In this document: piece after piece, positions 18,189-27,608 of the stretch
Numbering within the stretch: position 1 is the first letter of the stretch
How the letters are laid out: every line of letters starts with the position of its first letter
Assembly: GCA_020426325.1 (NCBI GenBank)
Contig: JAGQQG010000005.1
Coordinates: 1-64,000, forward strand
DNA length: 64,000 nucleotides
DNA from: Planctomycetaceae bacterium
Lineage (GTDB): Bacteria; Planctomycetota; Planctomycetia; Planctomycetales; Planctomycetaceae
Direction: 5' to 3'
The notes under the pieces: model-generated
Database searches by the model: none
Told to the model about the DNA's origin: nothing
Seen by the model: the letters and a program-made list of their open reading frames with translations, nothing else
Position numbers and translations under genes: made by a program

Positions 18189-18551
18189 TTGCACTCCGGG
18201 CGTCTCCGATTGGTCTCCACCGCACACAGGCTCGAATCTGATCTATCAGTGATCCGCCTCTACTCTCATAATCCAGCGGCGACAGCGACTTGTTGCGATC
18301 AGCAGGCTGCCTGATCGTTACAATCCCACTTAGTTACGGCTGTCTGTCGTTAGACTTCGCCGAAGCGTCCTCATCGTTCATCGAACTGTCTGCCTGAGAC
18401 GATAGTGCAACTGGTGCAGACGGGTCACGTATCCAGATAAAGATTGCTCCTCGTGTCTCGCGCCCGCCTCCACCAACGTGAAGTGAACAGGGCCTCTGCC
18501 GATTCCGCATTCCCTGAAATGTGGTCTCCCGGCACGATTGAGTTGCAATTG
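18189..18551. other. 363-bp intergenic region upstream of murC
   Basis: No gene, RNA or clear repeat recognised. It should contain the murC promoter. Open reading runs immediately upstream of murC in its own frame, but they lack Mur-ligase-like sequence, and the first conserved residues come after 18552. Confidence 0.4.
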
Positions 18552-19994
18552 ATGATGTCGACAGTTTCCCCCCACTCGCAAAACTCATTAACTTCGACAC
18601 GTCGGACCCGCATTCGTGCAGCACACCTGGTGGGAATAGGCGGCTCCGGCATGCAGGCACTCGCACAGATGATGCACGGGTTCCGATGCCGTATCACGGG
18701 TTCCGACCGCACGATTTCCGATCGCCTCTTCTGGCAAATGCATCAACAGGGACTTCGAGTCAATCGAGGGCACGACGCGGCAAATATTCCGGAAAGTGCT
18801 GACGTCCTGATCTACAGCCCCGCTGTGCCGGAGGACAATCCCGAGCGACTGGAAGCATCGCGGTACGGTCTGCCTCAACTCTCGCTCAGTCAGGCGATAG
18901 GACGGATGATGGCCGGTCGTACCGGTGTTTCGGTTGCTGGCACACATGGCAAAACGTCGACAACCGCCCTGCTCGGACATCTGCTCGAATCCGCTGGTCT
19001 GTCGCCCTCAGTCCTCGCAGGAGCTGAGTCGCGAGGCCGAGGTGTCAGCGGCTGGGCCGGTCGAGGATCATTGCTCGTCGTCGAGAGTTGTGAATACCGA
19101 GAGCACTTTCTCGATCTCACTCCAAACCATGCGATCCTGCTCAACATCGAACCGGATCACTTCGACTGCTTCCCGACTCTGGAGTCGTCGATCGAGACAT
19201 TCGGTCGCTTCGCTGCTCAGTTGCCTGACGACGGGACTTTGCTGGTGAATGCGAACTGTTCTTCAGCGATGCAGGCGGCTCTGCAATCGCAAGCCAGGAT
19301 CGTGACTTTTGGCAGCCGGGTGGGAGCCGACTGGTGGCTCAGCGATATGCGACAGACCGCGCGAGGATGGCGATTCCGGCTGTTCCATCAGTCATCGTTC
19401 TTCGGCGAGTTTGATCTCCCGCTCCCTGGACGACACCAGGTCCTCAATGCGGTCGCCGCTGTTGCGATGAGCCGCCATCTGGGGGCACGCCGACGACACA
19501 TCGCGGAAGGACTCCGGACATTTCCCGGAGTCGCTCGCCGCTTTGAACTGATCGGATCATGGCGAGGTGTCACGCTCATCGACGATTATGCCCATCACCC
19601 GACAGCGATCCATCTGACCCTCAAGACAGTAAGGGAACGTTTTGGGCGTCGCCGCGTCTGGTGTGCCTTTCAACCTCATCAGATCTCCCGCACACAGGCG
19701 CTTCTGCCGGAGTTTGCCCGCAGCCTCTGCGTGGCTGATCAAGTGTTGATGGCGCCGGTGTTTGCGGCTCGTGAGATCGAGTCGGATGACCAACGCCGTC
19801 TCTCGTTCGAGATGGCCGAACGGATCAATCGGGGGGGGACTCCGGCGAGGTATGTCGAGAGTCTTGACGAGATCAGGGCGACAATCGAGACTGAAGCCCG
19901 CCCCGGCGACGTGTTCATCACGCTCGGTGCCGGGGACATCGACAGAATTGCCCATGAATTTACCCAACGGCTGCAGCGGCACCGAGCCTCGTAA
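18552..19994 (+). CDS. murC: UDP-N-acetylmuramate--L-alanine ligase MurC
   Basis: Cytoplasmic ATP-dependent ligase adding L-Ala to UDP-MurNAc, the first amino-acid step of peptidoglycan precursor synthesis. About 480 residues from ATG 18552 (18555 equally possible). The N-terminal UDP-binding motif GIGGSGM is at 28-34, the ATP P-loop GTHGKTSTTALLGHLLE near 137, NIEPDHFDCF (metal/Glu-His region) and DDYAHHPTAI in the C-terminal domain. These are MurC-specific forms. murB follows after 60 bases. The usual neighbours murG and ftsW are not here, so this is an isolated murC-murB pair. It supports a peptidoglycan cell wall, in line with the modern view of planctomycetes. Confidence 0.93.
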   Translation: MMSTVSPHSQNSLTSTRRTRIRAAHLVGIGGSGMQALAQMMHGFRCRITGSDRTISDRLFWQMHQQGLRVNRGHDAANIPESADVLIYSPAVPEDNPERLEASRYGLPQLSLSQAIGRMMAGRTGVSVAGTHGKTSTTALLGHLLESAGLSPSVLAGAESRGRGVSGWAGRGSLLVVESCEYREHFLDLTPNHAILLNIEPDHFDCFPTLESSIETFGRFAAQLPDDGTLLVNANCSSAMQAALQSQARIVTFGSRVGADWWLSDMRQTARGWRFRLFHQSSFFGEFDLPLPGRHQVLNAVAAVAMSRHLGARRRHIAEGLRTFPGVARRFELIGSWRGVTLIDDYAHHPTAIHLTLKTVRERFGRRRVWCAFQPHQISRTQALLPEFARSLCVADQVLMAPVFAAREIESDDQRRLSFEMAERINRGGTPARYVESLDEIRATIETEARPGDVFITLGAGDIDRIAHEFTQRLQRHRAS

Positions 19995-20054
19995 CCGACG
20001 AGACTTCCGCAGGTGACGCTCGACTGTTTCACAGAAGCGTCCCACGGATCCGGT

Positions 20055-20933
20055 ATGACGACTCTCGACGACTTCAAAGACATCGTACGCCTTGATGAAC
20101 CCCTCGCGCCGCTGACTTGGCTCAAGGTGGGAGGGCCTGCTCAGTATTTTTTCGCCCCCCGTTCCGCCGAAGAACTGGAAGCCGTCGTCAAATGGTGTAA
20201 CGACGAAGAACTCCCGCTCCGGCTCCTCGGCGGAGGCTCCAACGTCCTCGTCCGGGAAGACGGAGTTCCCGGTGCTGTCATCCAACTGACAGGCGAGGGC
20301 TTTTCTCAGATCAGCGTCGACGGCACGACCATCCGCGCGGGTGGTGGAGCCCTGCTTTCCCGGGTCGTCTCCCAGTCCGTCGCAGCCAAACTCGCAGGTC
20401 TGGAGACGCTTGTCGGGATTCCGGGCACCGTCGGCGGGGCGCTGCACGGTAACGCCGGGGGACGGCAGGGTGACATCGGCCAGTTTGTGAAGTCCGTCTC
20501 CGTCCTGACCGCCAAGGGGGAACACTTCACACGGACCGAGGACGAACTCTCCTTCTCTTATCGCCGCAGCAGCATCAACGAACTCTGCATTCTCTCAGCT
20601 GAGTTCCAGCTGACCGAGGAAGATCCGACGGAAATCGATCGCCGCATGCGAACCATGTGGATCATGAAGAAGGCTGCACAGCCCTTCTCCTTCCAGTCCG
20701 CAGGCTGCATTTTCAAGAACCCCAGGGGCCTCAGCGCCGGTGCCCTGATCGAACAGGCCGGACTCAAAGCGACCCGCATCGGGGCTTGCGAAGTGAGCGA
20801 CCGTCACGCCAATTTCATCGTCACCCACGAAGGCGCCACGTCCGCCGATGTCCTCCGCCTGATCGACCTCATCCGCTCCCAGATCCATGACACCCACGGC
20901 ATCGAACTCGAACTGGAAATCGACGTCTGGTGA
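20055..20933 (+). CDS. murB: UDP-N-acetylenolpyruvoylglucosamine reductase MurB
   Basis: FAD/NADPH enzyme that reduces UDP-GlcNAc-enolpyruvate to UDP-MurNAc. 292 residues from ATG 20055; a GTG 42 bases upstream is less likely. FAD-binding motifs: [22 protein letters not shown] and [16 protein letters not shown]. The substrate Tyr-Arg motif is FSYRRSSI. In SAGCIFKNP the position often held by the proton-donating Ser is Cys; Ser and Cys both occur in MurB proteins. The C-terminus ([18 protein letters not shown]) is standard. It makes the substrate of MurC, encoded just upstream, so the two are probably one transcript. Confidence 0.94.
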   Translation: MTTLDDFKDIVRLDEPLAPLTWLKVGGPAQYFFAPRSAEELEAVVKWCNDEELPLRLLGGGSNVLVREDGVPGAVIQLTGEGFSQISVDGTTIRAGGGALLSRVVSQSVAAKLAGLETLVGIPGTVGGALHGNAGGRQGDIGQFVKSVSVLTAKGEHFTRTEDELSFSYRRSSINELCILSAEFQLTEEDPTEIDRRMRTMWIMKKAAQPFSFQSAGCIFKNPRGLSAGALIEQAGLKATRIGACEVSDRHANFIVTHEGATSADVLRLIDLIRSQIHDTHGIELELEIDVW

Positions 20934-20964
20934 TCAAGAACATTGTCCATCGGGAAGGTCATCG

Positions 20965-21369
20965 ATGAGCAATCCAACTTTTGGTATGCGGATCGACAAT
21001 GAGCCATTCGACACCGCCCTCTTGTCAGCCATTCTTCAGAGGCAATTGGGAGCAGCGGACGCGGCCATCCAGCTCATTGAAAGAGGTCATTGCTCGGCTG
21101 ATGTCGACGACATTTCATATTCGTTGACACTTCTAAGGGAGGCAAAGTGTCTCGTCATCAAGCCAAGTCGGGAACCGGGTTGGACGAAGATGTTTCAGAT
21201 CTGTCGGCAGTATTCACGGTACTCGGGTTTGCGTACGGTGATTCACGATGAAGAGGGAACACATTGTGTGTGCATCAATGGGGAGTCGACCATTGAACAG
21301 ATCTACCACACGATGGAGCATGATCCGTATGAAGCGATACGTGTGATGAAAGAACTCGGCATCGGCTGA
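20965..21369 (+). CDS. Conserved-looking small protein of unknown function
   Basis: A 134-residue soluble protein. ATG 20965 is set by GGGAAGG about 8 bases upstream; a longer frame to 20887 would overlap murB and is unlikely. No signal peptide or membrane helix. It has mixed alpha/beta character with several Cys and His (RGHCSADVDD, FQICRQYSRYSG, HDEEGTHCVCINGEST). I do not recognise the family. It lies 31 bases after murB on the same strand, so it may be read through from the mur pair, but no functional link is evident. Confidence 0.6.
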   Translation: MSNPTFGMRIDNEPFDTALLSAILQRQLGAADAAIQLIERGHCSADVDDISYSLTLLREAKCLVIKPSREPGWTKMFQICRQYSRYSGLRTVIHDEEGTHCVCINGESTIEQIYHTMEHDPYEAIRVMKELGIG

Positions 21370-21388
21370 CGGAGGCACTTCTGCCTGC

Positions 21389-21970
21389 TCAAGCATCGTG
21401 TTCAGTGACAGGGGCTCCTCCTTCCTTCGCGGCGAATGATTCCACGAGCGCAAGGCCGCCAAAGAGAGCTGTGGCGTACACGAGATCGCCAGCTACGGTG
21501 TTGCCGAAAAATGGAATGGCCTGCATGAAGCAGCTTGAGAGTCCAGCCACTGTCCGAGGGTACATGCCGCTGGCGAGCCAGACGCCGAGGTTGGTCACGA
21601 GGAAGAACAGAGTCGATGCAGCAAGCGACATTGCACCGATGCGGAGCGCACTGCGGCGGTGCTGTTGGAGTGCTCGCCCCATCAAGGTGATCATCGCGAA
21701 CGCTGTGTACACGAAGACTTGCGTGCTGTAGAAACCAAACCCCGTTCCCTGAATCTGGCCGATCAGGAAGTCACTGACCAGCAGTGCTGCAAAGGGCACC
21801 AGGAGTGCGAGTCGTCGATCGAGAAGCGTCGCCCCTGCAAACAAAGCCATCGCCCCCAGAGGAGTGAAATTCGGCGGGTGGGGCACGAACCGTGTGATGG
21901 CTGCTGCAAGAACCAGTCCTGCAATCACCCACAGCGACGTACGAGTTTTTTGTCTCTCCGATGTCTTCAT
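21389..21970 (-). CDS. DUF6580 family putative membrane transport protein
   Basis: An integral membrane protein of 193 residues with about five hydrophobic segments (12-30, 36-70, 80-97, 108-135, 150-180). The N-terminal pattern ITRFVPHPPNFTPLGAMALFAGA is typical of the DUF6580 family, annotated as putative transport proteins and similar in size and layout to S-components of ECF vitamin transporters (an inference). A strong AGGAGG lies 5 bases before ATG 21970, so it is well translated. It lies 372 bp downstream, on the same strand, of the riboswitch-controlled DUF1559 gene. That context suggests corrinoid or another B12-related substrate. No ECF ATPase genes are in this window. Confidence 0.82.
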   Translation of the reverse strand: MKTSERQKTRTSLWVIAGLVLAAAITRFVPHPPNFTPLGAMALFAGATLLDRRLALLVPFAALLVSDFLIGQIQGTGFGFYSTQVFVYTAFAMITLMGRALQQHRRSALRIGAMSLAASTLFFLVTNLGVWLASGMYPRTVAGLSSCFMQAIPFFGNTVAGDLVYATALFGGLALVESFAAKEGGAPVTEHDA

Positions 21971-22113
21971 GAAACCTCCTGATCGATTGTTTCGTATAGC
22001 AAGAAATGAATCGCCATCATGTTCGCGACGGATGATGTATGAACACCCAATGGATAAGTGGCTTTGACGTTTTCCGTGTTTCCTCAGATCCTAAATCATC
22101 TCAACCATTCTCT

Positions 22114-22213
22114 GTCATTCCCGCGAAAGCGGGAATCCAGTGAGGGCTGAGAGCAAGTCCAGATGTTGTTCTGCAGGCCACGTCGGCTGGATTCCCGCCT
22201 GCGCGGGAATGAC
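22114..22213. repeat. REP/MITE-like inverted repeat element, copy 1
   Basis: A 100-bp element whose ends are themselves small palindromes: left GTCATTCCCGCGAAAGCGGG and right CCCGCCTGCGCGGGAATGAC, with the two ends mutually inverted. A second copy lies at 26139-26237 in opposite orientation and shares internal blocks (CCAGATGT, CCACG-GGCTGGA). This is the widespread 'ATTCCCGC...GCGGGAAT' class that often gives false small ORFs. It sits between the DUF1559 and DUF6580 genes. Confidence 0.75.
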
Positions 22214-22342
22214 ACACCGCGTCGCGCGGAATAACAAACCTCGTCGTCGAAAATCAGACCTCGCGATTGAATGCCTTGTCTCCATTTCGAAAGACGCAAC
22301 TGGTGGCGATCACACTGTCGTTTCCTGTGTGATGACGACTCG

Positions 22343-23239
22343 TTACTGTCGGTCGTAGAACTCATCTTGCAGGTTTGGGTCCCCGAGTTTGCCGTCGCTC
22401 ACGTAGCCGAGACGATAGTCATCCATCAGTTCGCCCTGTTCCGTGCTCATGAAGTTAGCACCCGGCACATCGATGCGAAACTCTCGCTTACGGGTTTCCA
22501 CATGGCCGTCGAGGAAAGCGACGTTGGCAGCTTCGCCATGCCGGAAATGGACGTTCGGAAAGTTGTGACTGGGGGGCTCCAGCAGCCATGTCTCTTCAAA
22601 GCTGAAGGATGCAGGAGCGAACGTGACCAGCTTGACCTGAGCAGCATCAGCAAACGCCACGGTTTGTGACATCGACGTGATGTCGCGAAACTTACGAGTC
22701 GCAGGCTCGCGGCTGGGACTCGCTGCATAAGCTGGCGGTGGGTAGTCAATCCCTTCCGCTCGTGAGAGATAGTATCCGTTGTAGGCAAACCCGGTTGCGG
22801 GCCGGCCGAATCGGACAGCGTCCATCTGCTCAGGACCGAACTCTGGACATTGGAACGCGGAATAATTCGTTTCCATGAAGGGAGCGAGTGGCCCGGAGGT
22901 GAAGTCGAGTTGCTGCGCTGGGTTGGCCTGTTCATAGTCGACTGTGCCGAACCAGAACTGGGCTGTTCCCTGATTGCCGCTGAACGTGGTCAGATAACCC
23001 AGTCGCTGCTGATCCTCAATCACATACGGGACCATGGCCTCGTTGTAGACGTCCGCATAATTGTGCAAAGCGAGGACGATCTGTTTAAGACGATTGCGAC
23101 ACTGCGTCCGTCTCGCAGCCGCTCTCGCCTGCTGGACTGCTGGAAGTAGTAACGCGATCAGAACCGCAATGATGGCGATCACCACCAGCAGTTCAATGAG
23201 CGTAAATCCACGACGACGGCGTCGGATGCAGAGTGTCAT
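22343..23239 (-). CDS. DUF1559 domain pseudopilin (prepilin-type, H-X9-DG)
   Basis: A 298-residue pseudopilin-like protein starting at ATG 23239. The longer open frame reaching 23542 is the leader containing the riboswitch, not protein. A basic N-terminus and the prepilin cleavage/methylation motif [21 protein letters not shown] (Gly-Phe junction near residue 11) lead to the DUF1559 body ([16 protein letters not shown]). The C-terminal part has the H-X9-DG motif ([12 protein letters not shown]). The family is massively expanded in planctomycetes and is thought to be exported by a type II/IV pilin-like system. This copy is unusual in being preceded by a cobalamin riboswitch, so it is probably repressed when B12 is plentiful and may help capture corrinoids. 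Confidence 0.92.
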   Translation of the reverse strand: MTLCIRRRRRGFTLIELLVVIAIIAVLIALLLPAVQQARAAARRTQCRNRLKQIVLALHNYADVYNEAMVPYVIEDQQRLGYLTTFSGNQGTAQFWFGTVDYEQANPAQQLDFTSGPLAPFMETNYSAFQCPEFGPEQMDAVRFGRPATGFAYNGYYLSRAEGIDYPPPAYAASPSREPATRKFRDITSMSQTVAFADAAQVKLVTFAPASFSFEETWLLEPPSHNFPNVHFRHGEAANVAFLDGHVETRKREFRIDVPGANFMSTEQGELMDDYRLGYVSDGKLGDPNLQDEFYDRQ

Positions 23240-23401
23240 GTTGAGGTCTCGGAGGAATGGATGAGAACAATCACACCCTTTGAGGAACCACCGAGTCACG
23301 ACGCAGCACCACATTCCCTCACCCGCGGAGAGACGATTCCGCAGGTTGGTTCGCATGCCAGTGTCGACGACTCCGGTCCTCGCCGGGCGATCAACTTCGA
23401 C

Positions 23402-23545
<144 letters not shown>

Positions 23546-23585
23546 TCGATCACATGAGATCGACAAGAACCTGAATGACCTTTGA

Positions 23586-23613
23586 ACGATACCAGCAGAG
23601 AACTTGATGTCAA
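23586..23613 (-). promoter_or_regulatory. Probable sigma70-type promoter of the B12 riboswitch transcript
   Basis: On the minus strand TTGACA (23608-23613) and TATCGT (23586-23591) are separated by 16 bases, about 40 bases before the first riboswitch block. Position and consensus match fit the start of the riboswitch leader. Confidence 0.5.
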
Positions 23614-23807
23614 CAATCTCGACTTTCGTCACACACTTGTCGGAGGAGAATGAATCAGATGATCCGAGATTTGAGATGGGATCACGCGAGCCGAGTTTGT
23701 TGAACGCATCTTGACATGGTTGCCCAGAATGACGTATCGAGCGGCTGGATCTCACAACTGTCTGTGAGCCATCGGCGATTTCGCCGCAGGGGAGTGAGTG
23801 AAGTTGC

Positions 23808-25199
23808 ATGGCTGACGGAGCGAATCTCAAAGCGCAGGATGCGCAAACAACACGGACGCAAGGCTTTCTGTCTCAGGCAGCGAAGTCGATTGCGATGCGT
23901 GTTTCCGCGGCCGGTCTGACTTTTGGGATGGCCCTCTTCATCGCGCGGGCTTTGGGCGGCGACCGGGGTTTGTACGGAGAGTATGCTCTGGCCATCTCGT
24001 GGATGAATATTCTGGTCATCCTCGCCAAGCTCGGATTTGACACCGCATCGCTGCGGTTCGTCGCCCAGTATCGGGCCAGCGGCGAGGCATCTCTTCTGCA
24101 TGGTTTCGACGTCGCGTCTCGCCGTCTCACACTGATCACGTCTATCGGAATGTCGCTATTGTTACTGTGTGTCACGCTGCTGTTGCGAGGACATGTGAGC
24201 GACGGCGTCTTCTGGTGTCTGCTCATATCAGCCGGTTTGCTTCCGGTTGTGGCGGGGATTCAACTCCGTGAGGCGGGACTCCTGGCCTTCGGTCGAGTGA
24301 TGGCAGGTCAGACAAGCGGGGTGCTGACACCGCTGCTGTTGGTCCTGTTTGTGATCGCGATCCCGCGATTCACCGGAGAGCGACTCTCGCCACCGTTTAT
24401 CGTACTGCTGCAACTTCTCAGTTCCATCCTGACACTCGGTTTTGTGGCGTGGATTGGTCGCCGGGAGTTGGCATCCGTCGAGGCTGTTGCTGAGCCGGAC
24501 ATGCGGACGATGGAGTGGATGCAGGTCGCGTTGCCGATCCTGTTGGTCCAGTTTCTGAATCTCATGCAGAACCAGAGCGGCACGGTTCTCTGTGGAGCGC
24601 TACTCGACAAGGAGGCAGCCGGACTGTTCTCTGCGGTCGCACGTGTGGCAGGTGTGTTGTTCCTGGGGTTGCAGGCCATCAACACCATCGCTGCTCCCAC
24701 AATTTCCTCGCTGTATCACCTGGGTCGTCGAGATGAACTGGATCGCTTCGTGAAGACGTGCGCTCTCGCGAGCGGCGGTTTTGCTGCAGCTTTTCTGGTG
24801 GTGATGCTCCCGTTGGGACGGAGCGTATTGAGCGTCTTCGGCGAACAGTTCGTCGAGGGATACGTGCCACTGTTGGTCATGACCGCCGGACTGTCGATCG
24901 CAGCCTTCGCGGGCCCGGTAACACAATTCCTGCTGATGACCGGCCATCAATGGGACTGCATCAGAATCTTCAGCATCAACACTGTCGTCTGTTTGGCAGC
25001 AGCCCTGTTTGTGATCCCGCAATATGGCGTCCTTGGTGCCGCTGGGCTCGCAGCTTTCGCACGACTGAGTTCGTATGCTGCGATGGTGTTCGTCATTAAA
25101 CAACGTCACAACATCTGGTGCATCGCAACACTCCCCTCTGCTGTCACCAGCCCGCCAGTTCCAGTCGAAACCGTTCCACAACAGCGCATGGCCGCGTGA
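23808..25199 (+). CDS. Polysaccharide flippase (MOP/Wzx-like)
   Basis: A 463-residue integral membrane protein from ATG 23808 with some 12-14 hydrophobic helices. The N-terminus (AKSIAMRVSAAGLTFGMALFIARALGGDRGLYGEYALA) is the typical start of oligosaccharide flippases of the MOP superfamily (RfbX/Wzx). It should move lipid-linked sugar repeat units across the cytoplasmic membrane for exopolysaccharide or LPS-like glycans. A possible -35 TTGACA at 23711 lies upstream with only a weak -10. It is followed at 70 bases by a sulfotransferase on the same strand, suggesting export of a glycan that is then or earlier sulfated. The sugar transferase at 31827 may belong to the same pathway. Confidence 0.88.
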   Translation: MADGANLKAQDAQTTRTQGFLSQAAKSIAMRVSAAGLTFGMALFIARALGGDRGLYGEYALAISWMNILVILAKLGFDTASLRFVAQYRASGEASLLHGFDVASRRLTLITSIGMSLLLLCVTLLLRGHVSDGVFWCLLISAGLLPVVAGIQLREAGLLAFGRVMAGQTSGVLTPLLLVLFVIAIPRFTGERLSPPFIVLLQLLSSILTLGFVAWIGRRELASVEAVAEPDMRTMEWMQVALPILLVQFLNLMQNQSGTVLCGALLDKEAAGLFSAVARVAGVLFLGLQAINTIAAPTISSLYHLGRRDELDRFVKTCALASGGFAAAFLVVMLPLGRSVLSVFGEQFVEGYVPLLVMTAGLSIAAFAGPVTQFLLMTGHQWDCIRIFSINTVVCLAAALFVIPQYGVLGAAGLAAFARLSSYAAMVFVIKQRHNIWCIATLPSAVTSPPVPVETVPQQRMAA

Positions 25200-25269
25200 A
25201 AGTATTTCAGATCTCAGATTTGAAATCTCAGATCATGACTCGTCTCAATCATCTGAATTGCCATCATCC

Positions 25270-26091
25270 ATGCTCGCCTTCATCCACATTGAGAAAGCCG
25301 CTGGCACGACGATCACGACGATTCTGCGTCAGTCGTTCGGACTCGGTCATTGCGATCTTGCCAGTTGGCATGAGTACCGTCAGGAGTATGCGACGCCCTC
25401 TGCGACCGATCTGCATCGGGCCTTGCTCTTCTATCCGCGACTGAAGAGCATCAGCGGTCACATCGTGGTGCCTCATTGTGGATATGAACAAATCTGTCCA
25501 GGGATTCGTTATTACACGTTCCTTCGTGAGCCGCTCAAACGGTGTGCGTCGCACTATCAGCATCAAGTCCAGACGATGGACAAGGAGCCGCCGCCCTTCG
25601 AGGAATGGATTCAACAGGAGGTGTATCACAACTTCATGACGAAGAAGCTGGCCACAAGCGGGCGTGCTGAAGATGCCATCGAAACGCTGGAGTCACGTGT
25701 TGGATGCACCGGGTTGGTCGAACGTTTTGACGAGTCCCTGTTGTTGCTCAGACGATGGGCCAACCTCCCGGAACTTGATATCCGCTATCAACGTCAGAAC
25801 GTCGCCCCGCGCGATGAGATCAAGAACGAACTTCTCTGGAACGCCTCGTCACGCCAAGCGATCATCGACACAAATCAGGAGGATTTGAAACTCTACAATC
25901 ATGTGGTGAGGAAACTCTTCCCACGTCAACTGGCTGAGTATGGAGCCGCATTGGAGTCTGACCTGGAAACCTTTCGGAATGCCAACACGCCTCCGCGACT
26001 CTACCCAGGTCAACTTCCAAGCTTCGTGTTTCGCCATGCCATCTACCGACCAGCAGCCCGGCTGACCAGCGTGCTCCACCGTGCTGCCTGA
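25270..26091 (+). CDS. Sulfotransferase family 2-like protein
   Basis: A 273-residue PAPS-dependent sulfotransferase-like protein starting at ATG 25270. The 5'-phosphosulfate-binding loop is FIHIEKAAGTTITTIL near the N-terminus, and the 3'-phosphate-binding region is YYTFLREPLKRCASHYQH. The catalytic-base region includes GHIVVPHC. These match the carbohydrate sulfotransferase group (sulfotransfer_2). It probably sulfates a surface glycan handled by the adjacent flippase. The frame is open upstream, but the P-loop close to Met1 makes this start the natural one. A near-palindrome (25210-25234) separates it from the flippase gene. Confidence 0.85.
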   Translation: MLAFIHIEKAAGTTITTILRQSFGLGHCDLASWHEYRQEYATPSATDLHRALLFYPRLKSISGHIVVPHCGYEQICPGIRYYTFLREPLKRCASHYQHQVQTMDKEPPPFEEWIQQEVYHNFMTKKLATSGRAEDAIETLESRVGCTGLVERFDESLLLLRRWANLPELDIRYQRQNVAPRDEIKNELLWNASSRQAIIDTNQEDLKLYNHVVRKLFPRQLAEYGAALESDLETFRNANTPPRLYPGQLPSFVFRHAIYRPAARLTSVLHRAA

Positions 26092-26138
26092 GATGCGTGC
26101 CCGCTCTACTCGTTAACTGTCATGTGACTCCCTCTCCC

Positions 26139-26237
26139 GTCATCCCCGCGCAGGCCGGGATCCAGCCAGCGTGGATGAAATCTTACACATCTGGGGCCAA
26201 CTCATGGTTTCTAGATTCCCGCCTGCGCGGGAATGAC
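26139..26237. repeat. REP/MITE-like inverted repeat element, copy 2
   Basis: A 99-bp element related to 22114-22213 but inverted. Its ends are GTCATCCCCGCGCAGGCCGG and CCCGCCTGCGCGGGAATGAC. After reverse complementing, the internal CCAGATGT and CCACG-GGCTGGA blocks align with copy 1. It lies between the sulfotransferase gene and mnmA. Confidence 0.75.
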
Positions 26238-26353
26238 GCGTATGTGTGACGACATTGGTAGCGAACCCAGGACTGCATTCATCACTCTCGAACTTGGCAC
26301 TGTCTCGGTGTGTCCATAGACTCGGGTGAAAGAGTTTCATAGGGGTGAAAGTC

Positions 26354-27457
26354 ATGTCACGCGTGGTACTCGCGATGAGCGGGGGAGTCGACAGCTCTGC
26401 TGCTGCTCTGCTGTTGCAGGAGCAGGGGCACGAGGTGATCGGCCTGTTCATGCGATCCGGCGCAACCGAAGAAGAGGCGTGTGCCATTGATGGCGGGCTG
26501 CTGCCGATCTTCAATGCGCCAACGCGCAAGCAGGGGTGTTGCAGTGCATCGGATGCGGCTGATGCCCGGCGTGTCGCTGACCGGTTGGATATCCCGTTCC
26601 ACGCGCTGAACTTCGCTGATGCATTTGATCGCATTAAGGACTATTTCGCTGACGAGTATCTCGCCGGTCGCACTCCCAACCCGTGCGTGATGTGTAACAA
26701 CTGGCTGAAGTTTGGCCGCCTGTGGGAGTTCGCTCAGCAGGTCGGCGCGGAGTATGTCGCGAGCGGTCACTATGCTCAGGTGAAATCCGTCGAAGGGATC
26801 AATACTCTCGGCCTCTTTCGTGGACGCGATCAGACCAAGGATCAGTCCTACGTTCTGTTCGGCGTTCATCGCGACCTGCTCGACCACATTCTTTACCCGT
26901 GCGGCAGTTACACAAAGGAAGAGATCCGCAACGTAGCGAGACGAGCCGGACTGAGAACAGCTGACAAAGCCGACAGCCAGGAGATCTGCTTCATCCCTGA
27001 CAACGACTACGGAGCGTTTCTTGAGCGTTATCGCGGTCCGCAGGACACAGCGGGCCAGTTCGTCGACACGGCAGGAAATGTCGTGGGGGAACATCCTGGG
27101 TATCAGCATTTCACCATTGGCCAGCGAAGAGGTTTGGGGATCACGTTCGGCGAACCTCGCTTCGTCGTGCGTATCGAGTCGGAGACACGACGAGTCGTTC
27201 TTGGCACAAAGGCAGAACTTGGTCGCGAGACTCTTATAGCGGATCGCCTCAATTGGCTCATCGAGCGGCCCACCGCAGGTTTCCGCTGTGAGGCGCAGAT
27301 TCGATATCAGCATCGGGCTGCTCCTTGTGAAGTTGAGTTTCTCGACGACGATCAAGTTCGCGTCATATTCGACTCGTCTCAGGACGGCGTCGCTCCCGGT
27401 CAAGCAGTCGTGTTCTATGATGGGCCTCGCGTCATGGGCGGTGGTTGGATTTGTTGA
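26354..27457 (+). CDS. mnmA: tRNA-specific 2-thiouridylase MnmA
   Basis: Catalyses ATP-dependent 2-thiolation of U34 in tRNA for Lys, Glu and Gln. 367 residues from ATG 26354 (a GTG nine bases upstream is also in frame). The PP-loop is SGGVDSS at 9-15. The catalytic Cys is in NPCVMCN and the second Cys in SQEICFIPDNDYGAFL. FTIGQRRGLGI is the family-typical central motif, and the C-terminal beta domain ends QAVVFYDGPRVMGGGWI. All key residues are present, so the enzyme should be active. It takes sulfur from a cysteine desulfurase relay; the class V enzyme at 58789 is too far away to assume a link. Single-gene unit. Confidence 0.95.
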   Translation: MSRVVLAMSGGVDSSAAALLLQEQGHEVIGLFMRSGATEEEACAIDGGLLPIFNAPTRKQGCCSASDAADARRVADRLDIPFHALNFADAFDRIKDYFADEYLAGRTPNPCVMCNNWLKFGRLWEFAQQVGAEYVASGHYAQVKSVEGINTLGLFRGRDQTKDQSYVLFGVHRDLLDHILYPCGSYTKEEIRNVARRAGLRTADKADSQEICFIPDNDYGAFLERYRGPQDTAGQFVDTAGNVVGEHPGYQHFTIGQRRGLGITFGEPRFVVRIESETRRVVLGTKAELGRETLIADRLNWLIERPTAGFRCEAQIRYQHRAAPCEVEFLDDDQVRVIFDSSQDGVAPGQAVVFYDGPRVMGGGWIC

Positions 27458-27608
27458 TGGGCAGGTTCCTGCGCCCAGGACTGTCTGCCTGCGGTCGACT
27501 CGCGTGTGGTGAGGCTGGTCGGTACGATATTCGTCACCTGCCTGTCATGCCGAATGTTGTGTGACCTGTTCACCCCTGACGACTCGCCACCCTGAGGAGA
27601 CATCCACT

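Noticed and set aside
19557..20525. A 322-residue open frame antisense to murC-murB
   Set aside because: Shadow frame; both mur genes are unmistakable.
22096..22365. Small open frames inside the REP-like elements (also 26140-26634)
   Set aside because: Translations of the repeat (forms such as SFPRRRESS, HSRAGGNL) that recur as false ORFs in many genomes.
26357..27403. A 348-residue open frame antisense to mnmA
   Set aside because: Shadow of a clear mnmA gene with all catalytic motifs.
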